In this document: positions 1-11,475 of the stretch, in pieces
Layout of the letters: each line of letters opens with the position of its first letter
Position numbering within the stretch: the stretch's first letter is position 1
NCBI GenBank assembly: GCA_025093555.1
Contig: JAIWNF010000021.1
Span: forward strand, 434,001-498,000
DNA length: 64,000 nucleotides
Direction: 5' to 3'
DNA from: Circinella umbellata
Taxonomy: Eukaryota > Mucoromycota > Mucoromycetes > Mucorales > Lichtheimiaceae
Translations under genes and position numbers: made by a program
Notes under the pieces: model-generated
Database searches by the model: none
What the model saw: only the letters and a program-made list of their open reading frames with translations
Told to the model about the DNA's origin: nothing

Positions 1-1362
1 TAGCATTCACCAATTCGCGCCTTTCTCAAAAAAAAAATTACACAGCATCACACAACGTATAGATATACTATTACTATTATATAGTAGTAAATAATAATAA
101 TAATTTCATTATTACTATTACTATTATTATTGCCCTTTTCTTTCTCCTCCATATTCATTTTTTTTTCATTTCATTTCATTCTCATTTTCATTATTATTAT
201 GCTTTATTATTATTATTATCATTATCATTATTATTACTATTATTATTATTTACTCTTATTATTACCTTCTCAACAATATAAATCTTTATCTTTTCAATAT
301 TTGACTTGATTTTTCTGCCTTTCTTACAACCATCCATCCACACTTTACTCACACACACACACACACACACAAAAATACATACAACTACAATTATCATTAT
401 ATATAAGCCCTTATTTCTTTTTCTATACGTATTCTACTATTACTACTACTACTACGTCTTTTTCTTTCTTATGTGTATGCCTTGACACAAACAATTTCCG
501 CATATTATCCCTTGTTCGATCAGCCCTCCCTCCCCCCTTTTTTTTCTTACTTTTTTTTTTTCGTAAACCATTGCATATTTCTATTCATAAATAATATTAT
601 CATATCTATATAAAAAGTTAAAAAGTGCTATTTATTTTTTGCTCTTTCTCAAATAAATATTATTATTAAATATTATTCTAGTTTCTTCAATTTTAAATTT
701 AATTTTTTATGCAAGAATCTCTTATAAAGTGAATTATTAGATCTACCAAGTATTTGTGATGTTTTTTTTGCCCTGCATAAAAAAAAATAATCTTTGAGTT
801 GTTGATTATTTTACTGCATGAAACAAAAAATTATTTATTTACTTACCGACGAATCCATTATTCATATAGCAAATAAGTTGTACTTAACCCCCCCCTCCTC
901 CCGGGAAAAGAAACATATATACTTTCTAATCAGTAAATAACCAAGAAAGAAAAAAAGTTTCTTTTCGTAATAATAAATAACCCCTAACCCCTGAATCAAA
1001 TATTGTTTGTGGAGCCAATTGAACATTTATGTGCTTATAATTTAGCGTGTGTCTCTTGTTTGTGTTTATATAAGTGAATAATTAAAAAAATGAGTGATTT
1101 ACAAGAAAAAGTACGTAAAAAGTAAAACATAAAAAAAAGGAGACAAGTGGTTTTAAAGTGTACCTTATTTATTTTCGCAAGTAACTATTTATTTATTTAT
1201 TTATGTAATTTAGTAACAAATATTCTTATTTTTCATATCATTATTTAAGTATTAGTGAGTTAAATGAACCAGCCAGTATGAGAAATAAGCCAAATTTGAG
1301 TTTGTTTTTGTTTGTGCATAAAAAAAAAGGAGGAGGAGGGGGGGGAGAGTTGATTATTATTA
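1..1362. other. Gene-free low-complexity region
   Basis: No convincing gene is visible. The stretch is made of ATT/ATA triplet runs (about 75-260), a CA dinucleotide run (350-370), poly-T and poly-A tracts and a purine-rich patch (about 1321-1350) next to the REC8 stop codon. Short open frames on both strands consist of homopolymer-coded residues. The right end probably holds the REC8 3' untranslated region and poly(A) signal. Confidence 0.6.
350..370. repeat. CA dinucleotide microsatellite
   Basis: An uninterrupted alternating C/A run of about 21 bases inside low-complexity intergenic DNA. Confidence 0.9.
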
Positions 1363-2260
1363 TTATTCTGTTTCTTGTTCTACAGAAGAATGAGTGGTTG
1401 TTGATGCATTAACCATATTCATGCCAGCTCCGAGATAAATTTGAATGGCTCCAAGCGCGTTCACTTGTTGTAATCGTAACCTATTTCGTGAAGCCCATAC
1501 TATATTAAATGATAAAATTAGGTATACTATTAGATAACCGTAAAAAAAAAAGAAGATAATGATGATCATTGTATATAAAATTAATATTAATTAAGAGTAT
1601 ATTTTACCTAGAAGATAATAAAATGTTTGTGCAACTTCTGATCGATGCGCAATCGGGGAGAGCAATGTTTCGAGCGCGATACCTGATTCTTCTCGTGCTT
1701 GAGTAATCTTCCATTGTGCATAACTATATATTATCAATATTAGTGATTTAGGAAAAGAAAAGACAAACAAATAAATAAACAAGATGAAATTAAAGTTTGA
1801 CGTATTCTAATATTAATAATCCTTTACCTTAAAAAGTCATTTGCATCCCCATCATAAAGTAACGTCTTGGTTCCATCTTTTTATATTAAGCATATATTTT
1901 TAGGAGCATGATAATATCGTTGTCATTGTCATTGTCATTATATATATAATTTTCCTTTTTTAAATCGAGTTATACCATAGAATATTTATTTACCATGTTG
2001 ACGTTCAGAAAATAGCTCATCTTCATGACCGCCACTATATTCCATATAATCATCATAATAATCATCTTCAGGAACTCGTGAAAATTCTGGAGTGATACGA
2101 TGACGTGCTAATAACCTTTTCCTTTGTTCTTCATCATCAGAAGACTCCAATAAAAGTGATTCAGATGAATCTGATCGTTCTATATAGTAATAAATAATAA
2201 GCCCCTCAGATACATATTCATTATTATATGATCATTCGATTATTTGTATATAAATTCTCC

Positions 2261-2293
<33 letters not shown>

Positions 2294-4619
2294 TCTTTTG
2301 TGTGTATATGTATACGTGCGTGTTTATATTTATATTATGTCTAATATATGACATTGATTTGATCCCTCCCTTTCTCTTTCTTGTTCTTCTTTTTTTTCAT
2401 CAACCGCTCAACCTCCCCCCCCCTCCCTCTTTTCCTTTTTGATAAAGTTACCTCGGCCCATATGAAGACGGTGATGATCAGCACCAGAAGATAGAGGATT
2501 ACCCAAAAGTATATCATCCATAGAAGATGGTACGGATGCTACATCATCATGATTAGTTTGTTGATTTTGTCGTGCCCGTTCTAATTCAATTTCACTTGAT
2601 GTTAAAGTAGCATTCAGAGCATTCTAGTCACATTATAAATTCAAAAAAGAATTGTAATTTAGTCTTGTTATCATACATGAAAAAAACAAAAAAGCATGTA
2701 TTATTATTAAATTTACTTGAAAATCCTTTTTCCACATAATATTGCATTGTGATACCTCAACTATATTATACACAACATATTTGTTTATTAATTTGTTACT
2801 AATAATATATATTTCCCACATTTGATTAGTTACTTTATATATATATATATAAATATACCTGGAACGAGAGGTCGATGAATTAACTCATCAATTGCATTCG
2901 TCTTTTCAATTTGTGCCTTTTTTGTACTTTTTTTTGTGTTGAGAACAGAAAAAATTTGATTTGGATTTGTTCGGTTAACAAGTGATTCTTGTTGTAGATA
3001 AAAGCTTGCAGGAATAATAGTTGTCAAGTCACTAATTAGGTGATTTGTAAAAATAGGCTGTCTTCGTCTTCGTCGTCGCCGTATTGTTGTGGGTGGTTCA
3101 AATGTTTCATTTTCATCTATATATTCATCATCGTCGTGAGTATATTGACTACTGCTTTCAGAAGTGAGAAGAAGTATTCCAGAAATATCCTCAGTAGCAA
3201 GTGTTGAAGGTTGTGATAGAATGGCCTGAAGATGAGAAATGGGTGTTGTTACCCCGTTGTCTACTTCATAATAATCTTCACCGTGATTAACATCGTTTAA
3301 CTGTTGTTGTTGTTCCTGATCTAATGATACTCTACTGTTATCATTTACTTGGTGTATTGATGAAAAGGAAGTATCATGAAAAAGACGTCGTTGGTCATTC
3401 ATGATGGCAGTCATCAAATCATTGCTGTCATGCTCATCATTACTTTCTTCATTATTTTGATGTTCATCAATAAGAAGGTCTGGAATAGAATAATCTTGTT
3501 GATTGTTTATAGAACTTTGTTCATTTTTATTTCCATTATAAACTAATTGTGCATCTTGTGGTATATTGTTACGTTGATTCTGATCATGCTGCTCTCCTTC
3601 TAAAAAAGCGTGTGACATAAGATAATTACGATTCATTCGATTAAATTGTTCTTCAAAAGAATAATCATCATAATCTGGATAATCATAATCGTCTTGTGGT
3701 TGTAATAATGGTTGCTGATTAATATCAATGCTACTGATATCATTTGAATCGATTGAACCGGAACAATTGGCACTGATAGTACTTGAAATGGATGGTAGAG
3801 GCGGACTTACGTAAGTCCAATCAAACTGTTTTACATTATACCCCATTATTGAAAAAACATGAAATGATTAGTTACGTTTATTTATAATAGTAACAATAGC
3901 TATTATTACCAAGTTAGCAAATGGAGAATATGTTTCCATTAAAGAAGTGCAATCATTAGCACTAGTAATAGTTTCAAGCTCTGTCAATGTAATATTTTTA
4001 ACTTTAGCAATTGAATTAGTTAAATCGATTGAATCTGTTGCTTTTGGTTCAAATAGTTTGGGTCGTAATCTAGACCACAAGTGAAGTACATCCGCTTTAT
4101 AACAATAATAATATAATTAGTATTTTAGTAATCATGATACAGTAAATAGAGTGATAATGACTTACAATAAATCATGAGTGATTGTTGTTGAAGTACTTTT
4201 GCTGCACCTAAAAGTAATGCAGCAATTACAGGAAATGTGATTGGATCCTTTGTGTCATCTAGCATGATATTACTATATATAGTTTTATATGTATACAACC
4301 CCCCCCCAACATAAAAAGAAAGTTGATGGATGTTTTCACATTCATTCATTTAGTTACATTGTAAGTAAGTAATGTTATTATTATTTTTAATATACCAAAT
4401 ATTAGTCACATCAATCGATGCAATTTCTCTTTTTGACAAACGTTTGGCTCGCGGTGTAAGTGTAGCTGCATACCTATATCAAAAATACGTACATAAAATC
4501 ATATGTTTAAATAACATTTTGACATTGACACACATGTATATATAATTTTCCATGTCATTTTAATCAATAGTATACCAAATAGGCAACAATTCTTTTTTAT
4601 GACTTTCTGGTAATCTCAT
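1363..4619 (-). CDS. REC8: REC8-like meiotic cohesin alpha-kleisin
   Basis: The product is a kleisin that closes the SMC1-SMC3 ring on meiotic chromosomes. About eleven exons join in frame to roughly 720 residues. The N-terminal kleisin head carries IWYAATLTPRAKRLSKREI, matching the IWLAATL...DIMSVDI region of fission-yeast Rec8, then a helix ending LLLGAAKVLQQQSLMIYSDV and WSRLRPKLF. The middle is a long acidic and Gln-rich linker with an Arg7 run that may be a nuclear signal. The final two exons form the winged-helix C-terminus (FYYLLVWASRNRLRLQQ, then GAIQIYLG). The linker holds DDEEQRKR, which fits the separase consensus (D/S)xExxR. The predicted start (MRLPESHKKELLPIW) lacks the usual MFY opening of kleisins, so the first exon is the least certain part. 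The stop lies in a TTA/ATT repeat. The gene follows BRCC36 by 137 bp on the same strand. RAD21 is the alternative family, but the IW(L/Y)AATL motif favours REC8. Confidence 0.85.
2266..2292. repeat. AT dinucleotide microsatellite in a REC8 intron
   Basis: A run of about 13 AT units lies in the intron between the exons ending near 2451 and starting near 2179. Confidence 0.85.
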
Positions 4620-4756
4620 TGTTTTATTATGTAGATAACGATAGGTATAAGCTCAAATAATATTAAAGGAAGAAGAGAGGGAGAGACTACCGATATATAT
4701 AAAAAAAAGAATCGAACGTTTGAAAAAAAGGCTAAAAAAATGTTTTTTATTTTTAT

Positions 4757-6112
4757 TCAAAGCTCAATAAGGAATGCGTCATTCCGCTTTTTAGATTCAG
4801 AAAGTTTTCGTTTTACTTCTTCAATCTACATAGTTCATAAAAGAAAAAAAAGAAAAAAAAATGTATGATTATTCATGATTCCATTATCATTATTGTAGTG
4901 CTAAAATGTTACCTTTTGATCTAATTCTTTTGAAGTATTTTCTAATATTTGAGTAGCAGGACAAATAACATTATCAACAAGATGTGTAATTGATTGACCA
5001 TATACACCAGTATTATATAATTCTGTCATGATATCTGATGTGACATTTCTTTGATCACTATACTGTATTCTTTTTGATGTGGCTGCTTCATATTCTTTGT
5101 TATGTTCTTCAAACATCCGTTTCGGTAAATCTAAAAAGGTTTCACGCATGACAGATGACATGGTGTAACTTGGTATGATTTCAATAGGAACATTAACCCG
5201 TGATACAGTTCCATCCGATGTTTGTTCAGCTTGAAAACAGGTAATTTGAACTCGTTGAATATGATCTGAACTACTATCAAAACATGAGATAATGATACCG
5301 AAAAAGTGACTATCCAAATATTGTTGCGATAATTGAGTTCGTAAATCTATAGTCGAATGATTAGAAAAACCTTTTCTTTTCTTTTATTGACGTGTAAGTA
5401 AGTATATATGTTTTCTATATAGGTTCTTACCAACATGAGATGGAAATACAGTAATATGAGGGTGACTGTGGTACTAATGAATTGATAATTATTATATGAA
5501 ATAAATACCGAGTTTGTTTGATTTATTATAATGCTTATATTTACCCATCCTATAACACACATTTTTCGATTTAAACGTTTACTGACTTGCTACAAACGAA
5601 TATATGACAAATGGTTAAGTATAAAAATTCAGTATAATATATAGCGTGATCTTTTACCTCTGCTTCTAGTGCTGCAAGATGAAGTTGTTCAGGAGCAATT
5701 TCTACTCTATCTTTACGTTTGTCAGATCTTGTAAGTAGTGAAACCCCTTCCACACTAGCAATGGCTCGATTTGTCATAAATGGATTTGTATTTCGTAAAC
5801 CCTATATATTAATAGATACACACACATACACGGTTTAGAATTTTATATAAGTATAGAGAGATATTATTAAAAAATTAGTTTCTTTACCTGCCATTCACCA
5901 ATGAGCATACCAATGATCTCTTCCTGTTTCATTGTTTTTGGAAAATAGTCAATACTTAACTCGTTGTTCTTTTTTTATTAATTTTTTATTTTTATTTTTA
6001 TTCGAGGAAGTTTGTAAACCTAAATAGTCCCACTTTTGACCTTTTCTGTTGATAGCGCATGAGCTAAAATGATGTGGTATACACTTGTTGAAATTTGTAC
6101 TTTCATCAACAT
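4757..6112 (-). CDS. BRCC3: BRCC36-type K63-specific JAMM deubiquitinase
   Basis: The product is a zinc-dependent MPN+/JAMM protease of the BRISC/BRCA1-A type, cutting Lys63-linked ubiquitin chains. Exons read in order: MLMKVQIS...AHALSTEK (6041-6112), a 36-bp exon EEIIGMLIGEWQ (5888-5923), a third containing LLTRSDKRKDRVEIAPEQL, then CVIGW, YHSHPHITVFPSHV and a long C-terminal exon beginning DLRTQL, ending in IEEVKRKLSESKKRND. The JAMM ligands H-x-H-P-x6-S-x2-D are complete, with the Asp created across an intron, and the catalytic Glu lies in EEIIGML. SDKRKDRVEI is almost identical to animal BRCC36 and separates it from RPN11 and CSN5. Length is about 280 residues against 316 in human. A 5' UTR intron is possible because an acceptor sits just before the ATG. 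Animal BRCC36 needs an Abraxas or KIAA0157 partner; none is in the window. Divergent from TAE1. Confidence 0.9.
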
Positions 6113-6300
6113 GATGAACTAAAGTATATATATTTATATAGAGTTTAAGGGACAGGAATAAGGAAATACCCAAAAAATGAACAAATAAGCCCAAGATAAG
6201 TTGAAATTGCATAAATATTTGACATGGCGACTGTTTTTTAAGCTGCTATATTAGGCGTAAATTTTTTATTATCTCTCTTCTCTTCAAACTTTAAAGCAAC
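6113..6300. promoter_or_regulatory. Bidirectional promoter between BRCC36 and TAE1
   Basis: Only 188 bp separate the predicted start codons of two divergent genes, so their upstream signals must overlap. The interval holds pyrimidine-rich patches (for example tctctcttctcttc near 6271-6284) but no TATA box I can defend. A possible BRCC36 5' UTR intron would narrow the shared region further. Confidence 0.5.
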
Positions 6301-7568
<1,268 letters not shown>

Positions 7569-7894
7569 ATGTTACTAATAAGTCGTATGGGGGTACACTT
7601 GAGCAATAACAAACAGATTTTGTTACTTTATAACATCTCTCCCTTCTTCCTCCAAAAACACCATATATAATTTTTTATAATCCATTTGGTTGATCCACAA
7701 ATACATGTTCATTTTTCACTCTCTTTCTCTTACTCATATACACAAATATCATATAATAATAATACGATCCTCAAATAACCAACACAGTAATCCATTTCAT
7801 AGCTACAATTACAACCATTTAATTTTTTATGTGATTTCTTTTTAGGCAAAGCCTCTTTTTTCTTTAATGTAGAGAATTTGAAAAATAACAACGT
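7569..7894. other. Convergent 3' intergenic region
   Basis: This is 326 bp between the stop codons of TAE1 and RPL12. It is AT-rich with no open frame of note and should contain both 3' UTRs and polyadenylation signals, so the two transcripts may overlap tail to tail. Confidence 0.5.
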
Positions 7895-8813
7895 TTATTT
7901 CTCCTAATTAAATATAAAAAATACATGAGTTAGTTCTTTTTTTTCTTTGATTCTTTTTTATGCAATAAATTAAATGAGAAGGGGTTTCAACTTACGGGGA
8001 TCTCAACTTCACCAGCATCAATAGCTTGGCAAAGATCTTGAGGGCTTTGACCATCAACGGTACAACCAACAGAGTGAGCAGTACCAAGGATTTCCTTAAC
8101 GGTACCAGACAATTCACGAGCGAAGGACTTGTAACGCATGGTGCGGGCAATTTCAATAACATCATCAAGAGTAATGTTACCAGTGTGCTTAACTAAAATA
8201 TAAATCCATATGTAAGTGGGATATTCTATAAATAATAATAATAGAACAACAACAAAAATGAATAATTCATACGTACTGTTCTTGTCCTTCTTACGGTCAC
8301 GTGGAGGTTCCTTCAAAGCCTTGATGACCAAGGAGGAAGCAGAAGGAACAACAGAAACTTGAGCTTGACGGTTTTGAATAGTCAATTGAATGGTAACGCG
8401 CAAACCCTTCCAGTCCTTGGTGCCCTTCATGATGTCTTCACCGACCTTCTTGGGAGACAAACCAAGAGGACCGATCTTGGGGGCTATTTTTTTAAAAAAA
8501 GAAAAATGTCGTATATATATATATTAGTTTATTGATTTTTCGTCACCCATTGGAGGTGTTAAAAGAAAGGTTGGTCATTTGTCGTTTTTGAAAAAAATAC
8601 TGATAATGAAATTACGTACCGAGAGCTGAAGAAGCAGCCAATTCACCACCTAAATAATAATAAAAAAATGCAATTAGCTTATTTTAATTCTTTTTTTTTT
8701 TTTTTTTTTTTTTTGGCTTCATTCAAAAAAAAAAAAAAAAAAGCTATTTTATCCTTACCAGTGGCGCGCAAGTAGATGATCTTTACCTCAGTAGGGTCGA
8801 ATTTAGGAGGCAT
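7895..8813 (-). CDS. RPL12: 60S ribosomal protein L12 (uL11)
   Basis: uL11 forms the base of the ribosomal P-stalk and the GTPase-associated centre. Exons join to 165 residues, the length of yeast Rpl12. The sequence begins [20 protein letters not shown], continues with [34 protein letters not shown] and [19 protein letters not shown], and ends VEIPEK. The last two codons plus stop come from a tiny final exon (about 7895-7903) after a gtaagt donor. Without that splice the frame ends two codons later as VEIPVS, but yeast Rpl12 ends EIPEN, so the spliced form is preferred. At least four introns interrupt a short gene. The N-terminal Pro-Pro-Lys is the motif methylated by TAE1. The first intron contains a poly-T/poly-A inverted repeat. 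Confidence 0.97.
8691..8742. repeat. Poly-T/poly-A inverted repeat in RPL12 intron 1
   Basis: Twenty-four T residues (8691-8714), a ten-base spacer and eighteen A residues (8725-8742) form a near-perfect homopolymer hairpin inside the first RPL12 intron. In the pre-mRNA (minus strand) the order is U18, spacer, A24. Confidence 0.85.
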
Positions 8814-9143
8814 CTAATATGAATGAATAGGATAACATTGTTTAATATGGATGGATGGATGGATTACGAGATGGATGAATGGGTTATATCATATCATATT
8901 GTTATATGCTACACACCTTGCGTGTCGAGTAAGAGAGGGGGGTATTACAGTAGTGGCGGTTGCACTCACATATGCTAAAGCGGACTTGTATCCAATGAAA
9001 CTGTGGATTATGGTCTTGTCCAATAAATTTCGCTTTATTAACACTTTTTAGCAAATCAAATGACTTTATAATTGCTATAGTACACTTTTCTTTTATTTTT
9101 ATTTTATTATGTTATATTGAAGTAAGAGGTATTATGAGATTTG

Positions 9144-9176
<33 letters not shown>

Positions 9177-9318
9177 ATAAAATGCGTGAGATAATGCTAA
9201 TTGACTTGAAGAAACAAAGCAACGCAATTACTATTGTTACATTATATAAGAGAAAAACTATATAAAAAGCAAATTGTTTAATATAACAGCAAATACAGCA
9301 GAAAGCCATATAGAACTA
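8814..9318. other. Intergenic region with RPL12 promoter
   Basis: The RPL12 upstream region contains GGAT/ATCC short repeats (about 8846-8865) and a GC-richer patch around 8930-8990. Nearer 9318 is the 3' end of the next minus-strand gene. A plus-strand open frame at 8851-9051 shows no domain and crosses these repeats, so I do not call it a gene. Confidence 0.5.
9154..9177. repeat. GT dinucleotide microsatellite
   Basis: A run of about twelve GT units sits downstream of the Apd1/AIM32-like gene. Confidence 0.9.
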
Positions 9319-10451
9319 TCACCAGTCAAGTAATGCAGCTGAAGAAACACAGTGCTGTTGTTGTTGAGGAAGAGGAGCATCTTTTGCACAGCCAGCTTGA
9401 AATACTGCACGTAATAATTCTTGGATAACTCGATCTTCTACTACTGATTGTTGAATAATATCAAGACAGTGACATGGTGTTACTCGACCATACCAGATAG
9501 CTCTTTGTCCTTGATGTGTATAAATCACAAGGTTTCCAGCGAATGCATGTCCTATGTTGTTATTATTATTATTACTAATCCATCAACAAGTTAAATACTA
9601 TGAATGATAGAGTGGTAATGCTCCACATCATAGCATACAATTCTCTATATATAAATAATCATTCATTCGTAATAATTACCTCCAAGATGACTAACCAAAG
9701 CCACTTGAGCTTCAACCTGACATACTTTCAATGCATCTTCTAACGCCGTTAAAAGCATGGGTCCTATTGTACCACAGCGCTTATCTTTTCTTGCATGACC
9801 ACATACTAATAGCAAATTCCTATAAGGTGAAGGATACGTTACAAAACCTGATGGACATCCATAAACAAAATCTAACAAAGCCGTTGCTCGTCGCGGAGTA
9901 ACATTAGCAATAATAACGTTATCTGGCATCAATATCACATCATGCGCATTACGTTGATTCGAATAACGTGATGGTAAAGAGGCATTTGTTACCATAATCC
10001 GATGATTGGGCTTCTGCTCCACCATTTGCGTCGTTGTCGTTGTTGTCAATCTTAATGGAAGAAATCGATTCGGTTCATCTCGTATCCATTTTGTTGTGGG
10101 TTGTTTTTTCTTATCCTTTTGAATGGCTTCAATCAATGCTTGGGCTAATCCATTTTCTTCATCTTCAAGATGAGCAGGCCAATCTGTTTTACCTGTCAAA
10201 ATAATAAAATGAATAGCATAACCAGGAACAGTATTCTTCAATGGGCGTGATTGATCAATTTGAAGTTCTTTTGTTGGAACAATAGGATGTAAAGTACATG
10301 GCTTAATACAACCTGAGCATTCTTCTTGTTTCGTCGTAAGTACACTAGGTAAAGATGTTGTTTGAAGAGGTGGTAAACAAGATGCTGCACAATCATCAGG
10401 GCAGGATGAAGAGGAGTATAAATTATTCACACATTTTGATAACCATTCCAT
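9319..10451 (-). CDS. Apd1/AIM32-family [2Fe-2S] thioredoxin-like ferredoxin
   Basis: The family (Suc/Fer-like) binds a [2Fe-2S] cluster with two Cys and two His in a thioredoxin-like fold. Yeast members are cytosolic Apd1 and mitochondrial Aim32. Two exons (9680-10451 and 9319-9551) give 334 residues, close to the 311-316 of the yeast proteins. The ligands are visible: VCGHARKDKRCGTIGP gives Cys-x8-Cys, and VSHLGGHAFAGNLVIY gives His-x3-His, the second His being assembled across the intron. Extra Cys lie near the N-terminus (CPDDCAASC, CSGCIKPC), so an additional metal or disulfide site is possible. The N-terminus does not look like a clear mitochondrial presequence, so the compartment is open. 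The minus strand is shared with RPL12, whose start codon is 505 bp downstream of this gene's stop. Confidence 0.85.
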
Positions 10452-11475
10452 TTTTTTTTTCTTCTTCTTTTTTGTGTACGTGAGTGTGTATGTTTGTGTG
10501 TCTCGTAAGGTTATTTCTTCATTTCTTTTGCGTTTCTTTTCTAGTTGTTTTTTAAGAAAAATAGGAAAAGGGAAAAGGAAAGAACGGATCGCCGTTGAAA
10601 TCCCAAAAACAGATTGTTTGAACGGAAATTGAATTTAGTGACACAAAAAAGAAAAATATACACATGGATAATAATAACCTCACCACATCGTCCACCTGAA
10701 AAATGCTTTTCCTCCTTAAGGGAAGAAGGTCGGAGGGAGAGAGAGAAGAGGATACTTATCGCAACAACAAAGCAAAAAACAAAAGTTGAATGACAATAAC
10801 GAGCGATAGCACAAGAGTTGTCAATTCAAGGCGTGCAAAGAAAGATCTGATTATGTATAATGAGATATACCAATGATAAAGTCAGATTTATTTTTCTGAA
10901 TATAAACAAAAAATATGTTTCATTATCGTTACGTAGACTCTTATTATTATTATGATTATGTGAGTTATGCATTGTTGGTCTTATCATATGATGATACGTA
11001 TAAGAAACAATCCATCTGATAATAATAAAATAAAAATGAGACGCCACTGTTCTTGTGATATATCATTAATATTTACTTCACACTAATATGTGATATTACA
11101 TTCATATACGAATATACACTCGGATGCTATTCTTAATATTTTCTATCGCCGGAACATGAATTTGTATGATCAGTGAAGCTAGGAGGCATAGAAAGTTAAC
11201 TAAAAAAAAAAGGTGTTGCATATACGGGATGATGTTCATCCATTTAAGAGTACATCACGTAAACTCAGCATTCCTGTTGGTGATCTTTTTTCAAAATAAT
11301 AATCTGGATGTGGGCTCGTACAACAATATCGCGATAGTGCGTGGGATTATTATACAACAATCATGCAGTCTAGCCCCACAAAGAACAACGATTTTATTCA
11401 CCTTCATTACATAAAAAAAAATCAACAGTACTACGTCAAAAATTATTATTGAGATGAAATGATATATTTAGAGTA
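10452..11475. other. Intergenic region, no supported gene
   Basis: The left part is the promoter of the Apd1/AIM32-like gene: poly-T and GTGT-rich DNA directly upstream of the ATG. The rest is AT-rich. A plus-strand open frame (about 11166-11414) and a minus-strand one (10826-11047) encode no recognizable motif. Confidence 0.5.

Noticed and set aside
1..400. Minus-strand frame around 197-397
   Set aside because: It translates ATT/ATA triplets and a CA repeat; composition only, no domain.
1090..1125. Short plus-strand frame beginning MSDLQEK with a gtacgt donor
   Set aside because: No downstream exon in phase could be found before the REC8 gene end; too short to support.
5949..6224. Possible earlier BRCC36 start (MSNIYAISTYLG...)
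   Set aside because: The splice that would join it to the next exon leads to an immediate stop; start at 6112 matches the family N-terminus.
8851..9051. Plus-strand frame over the RPL12 promoter
   Set aside because: Starts in a GGAT repeat, no homologous motif, overlaps the RPL12 upstream region.
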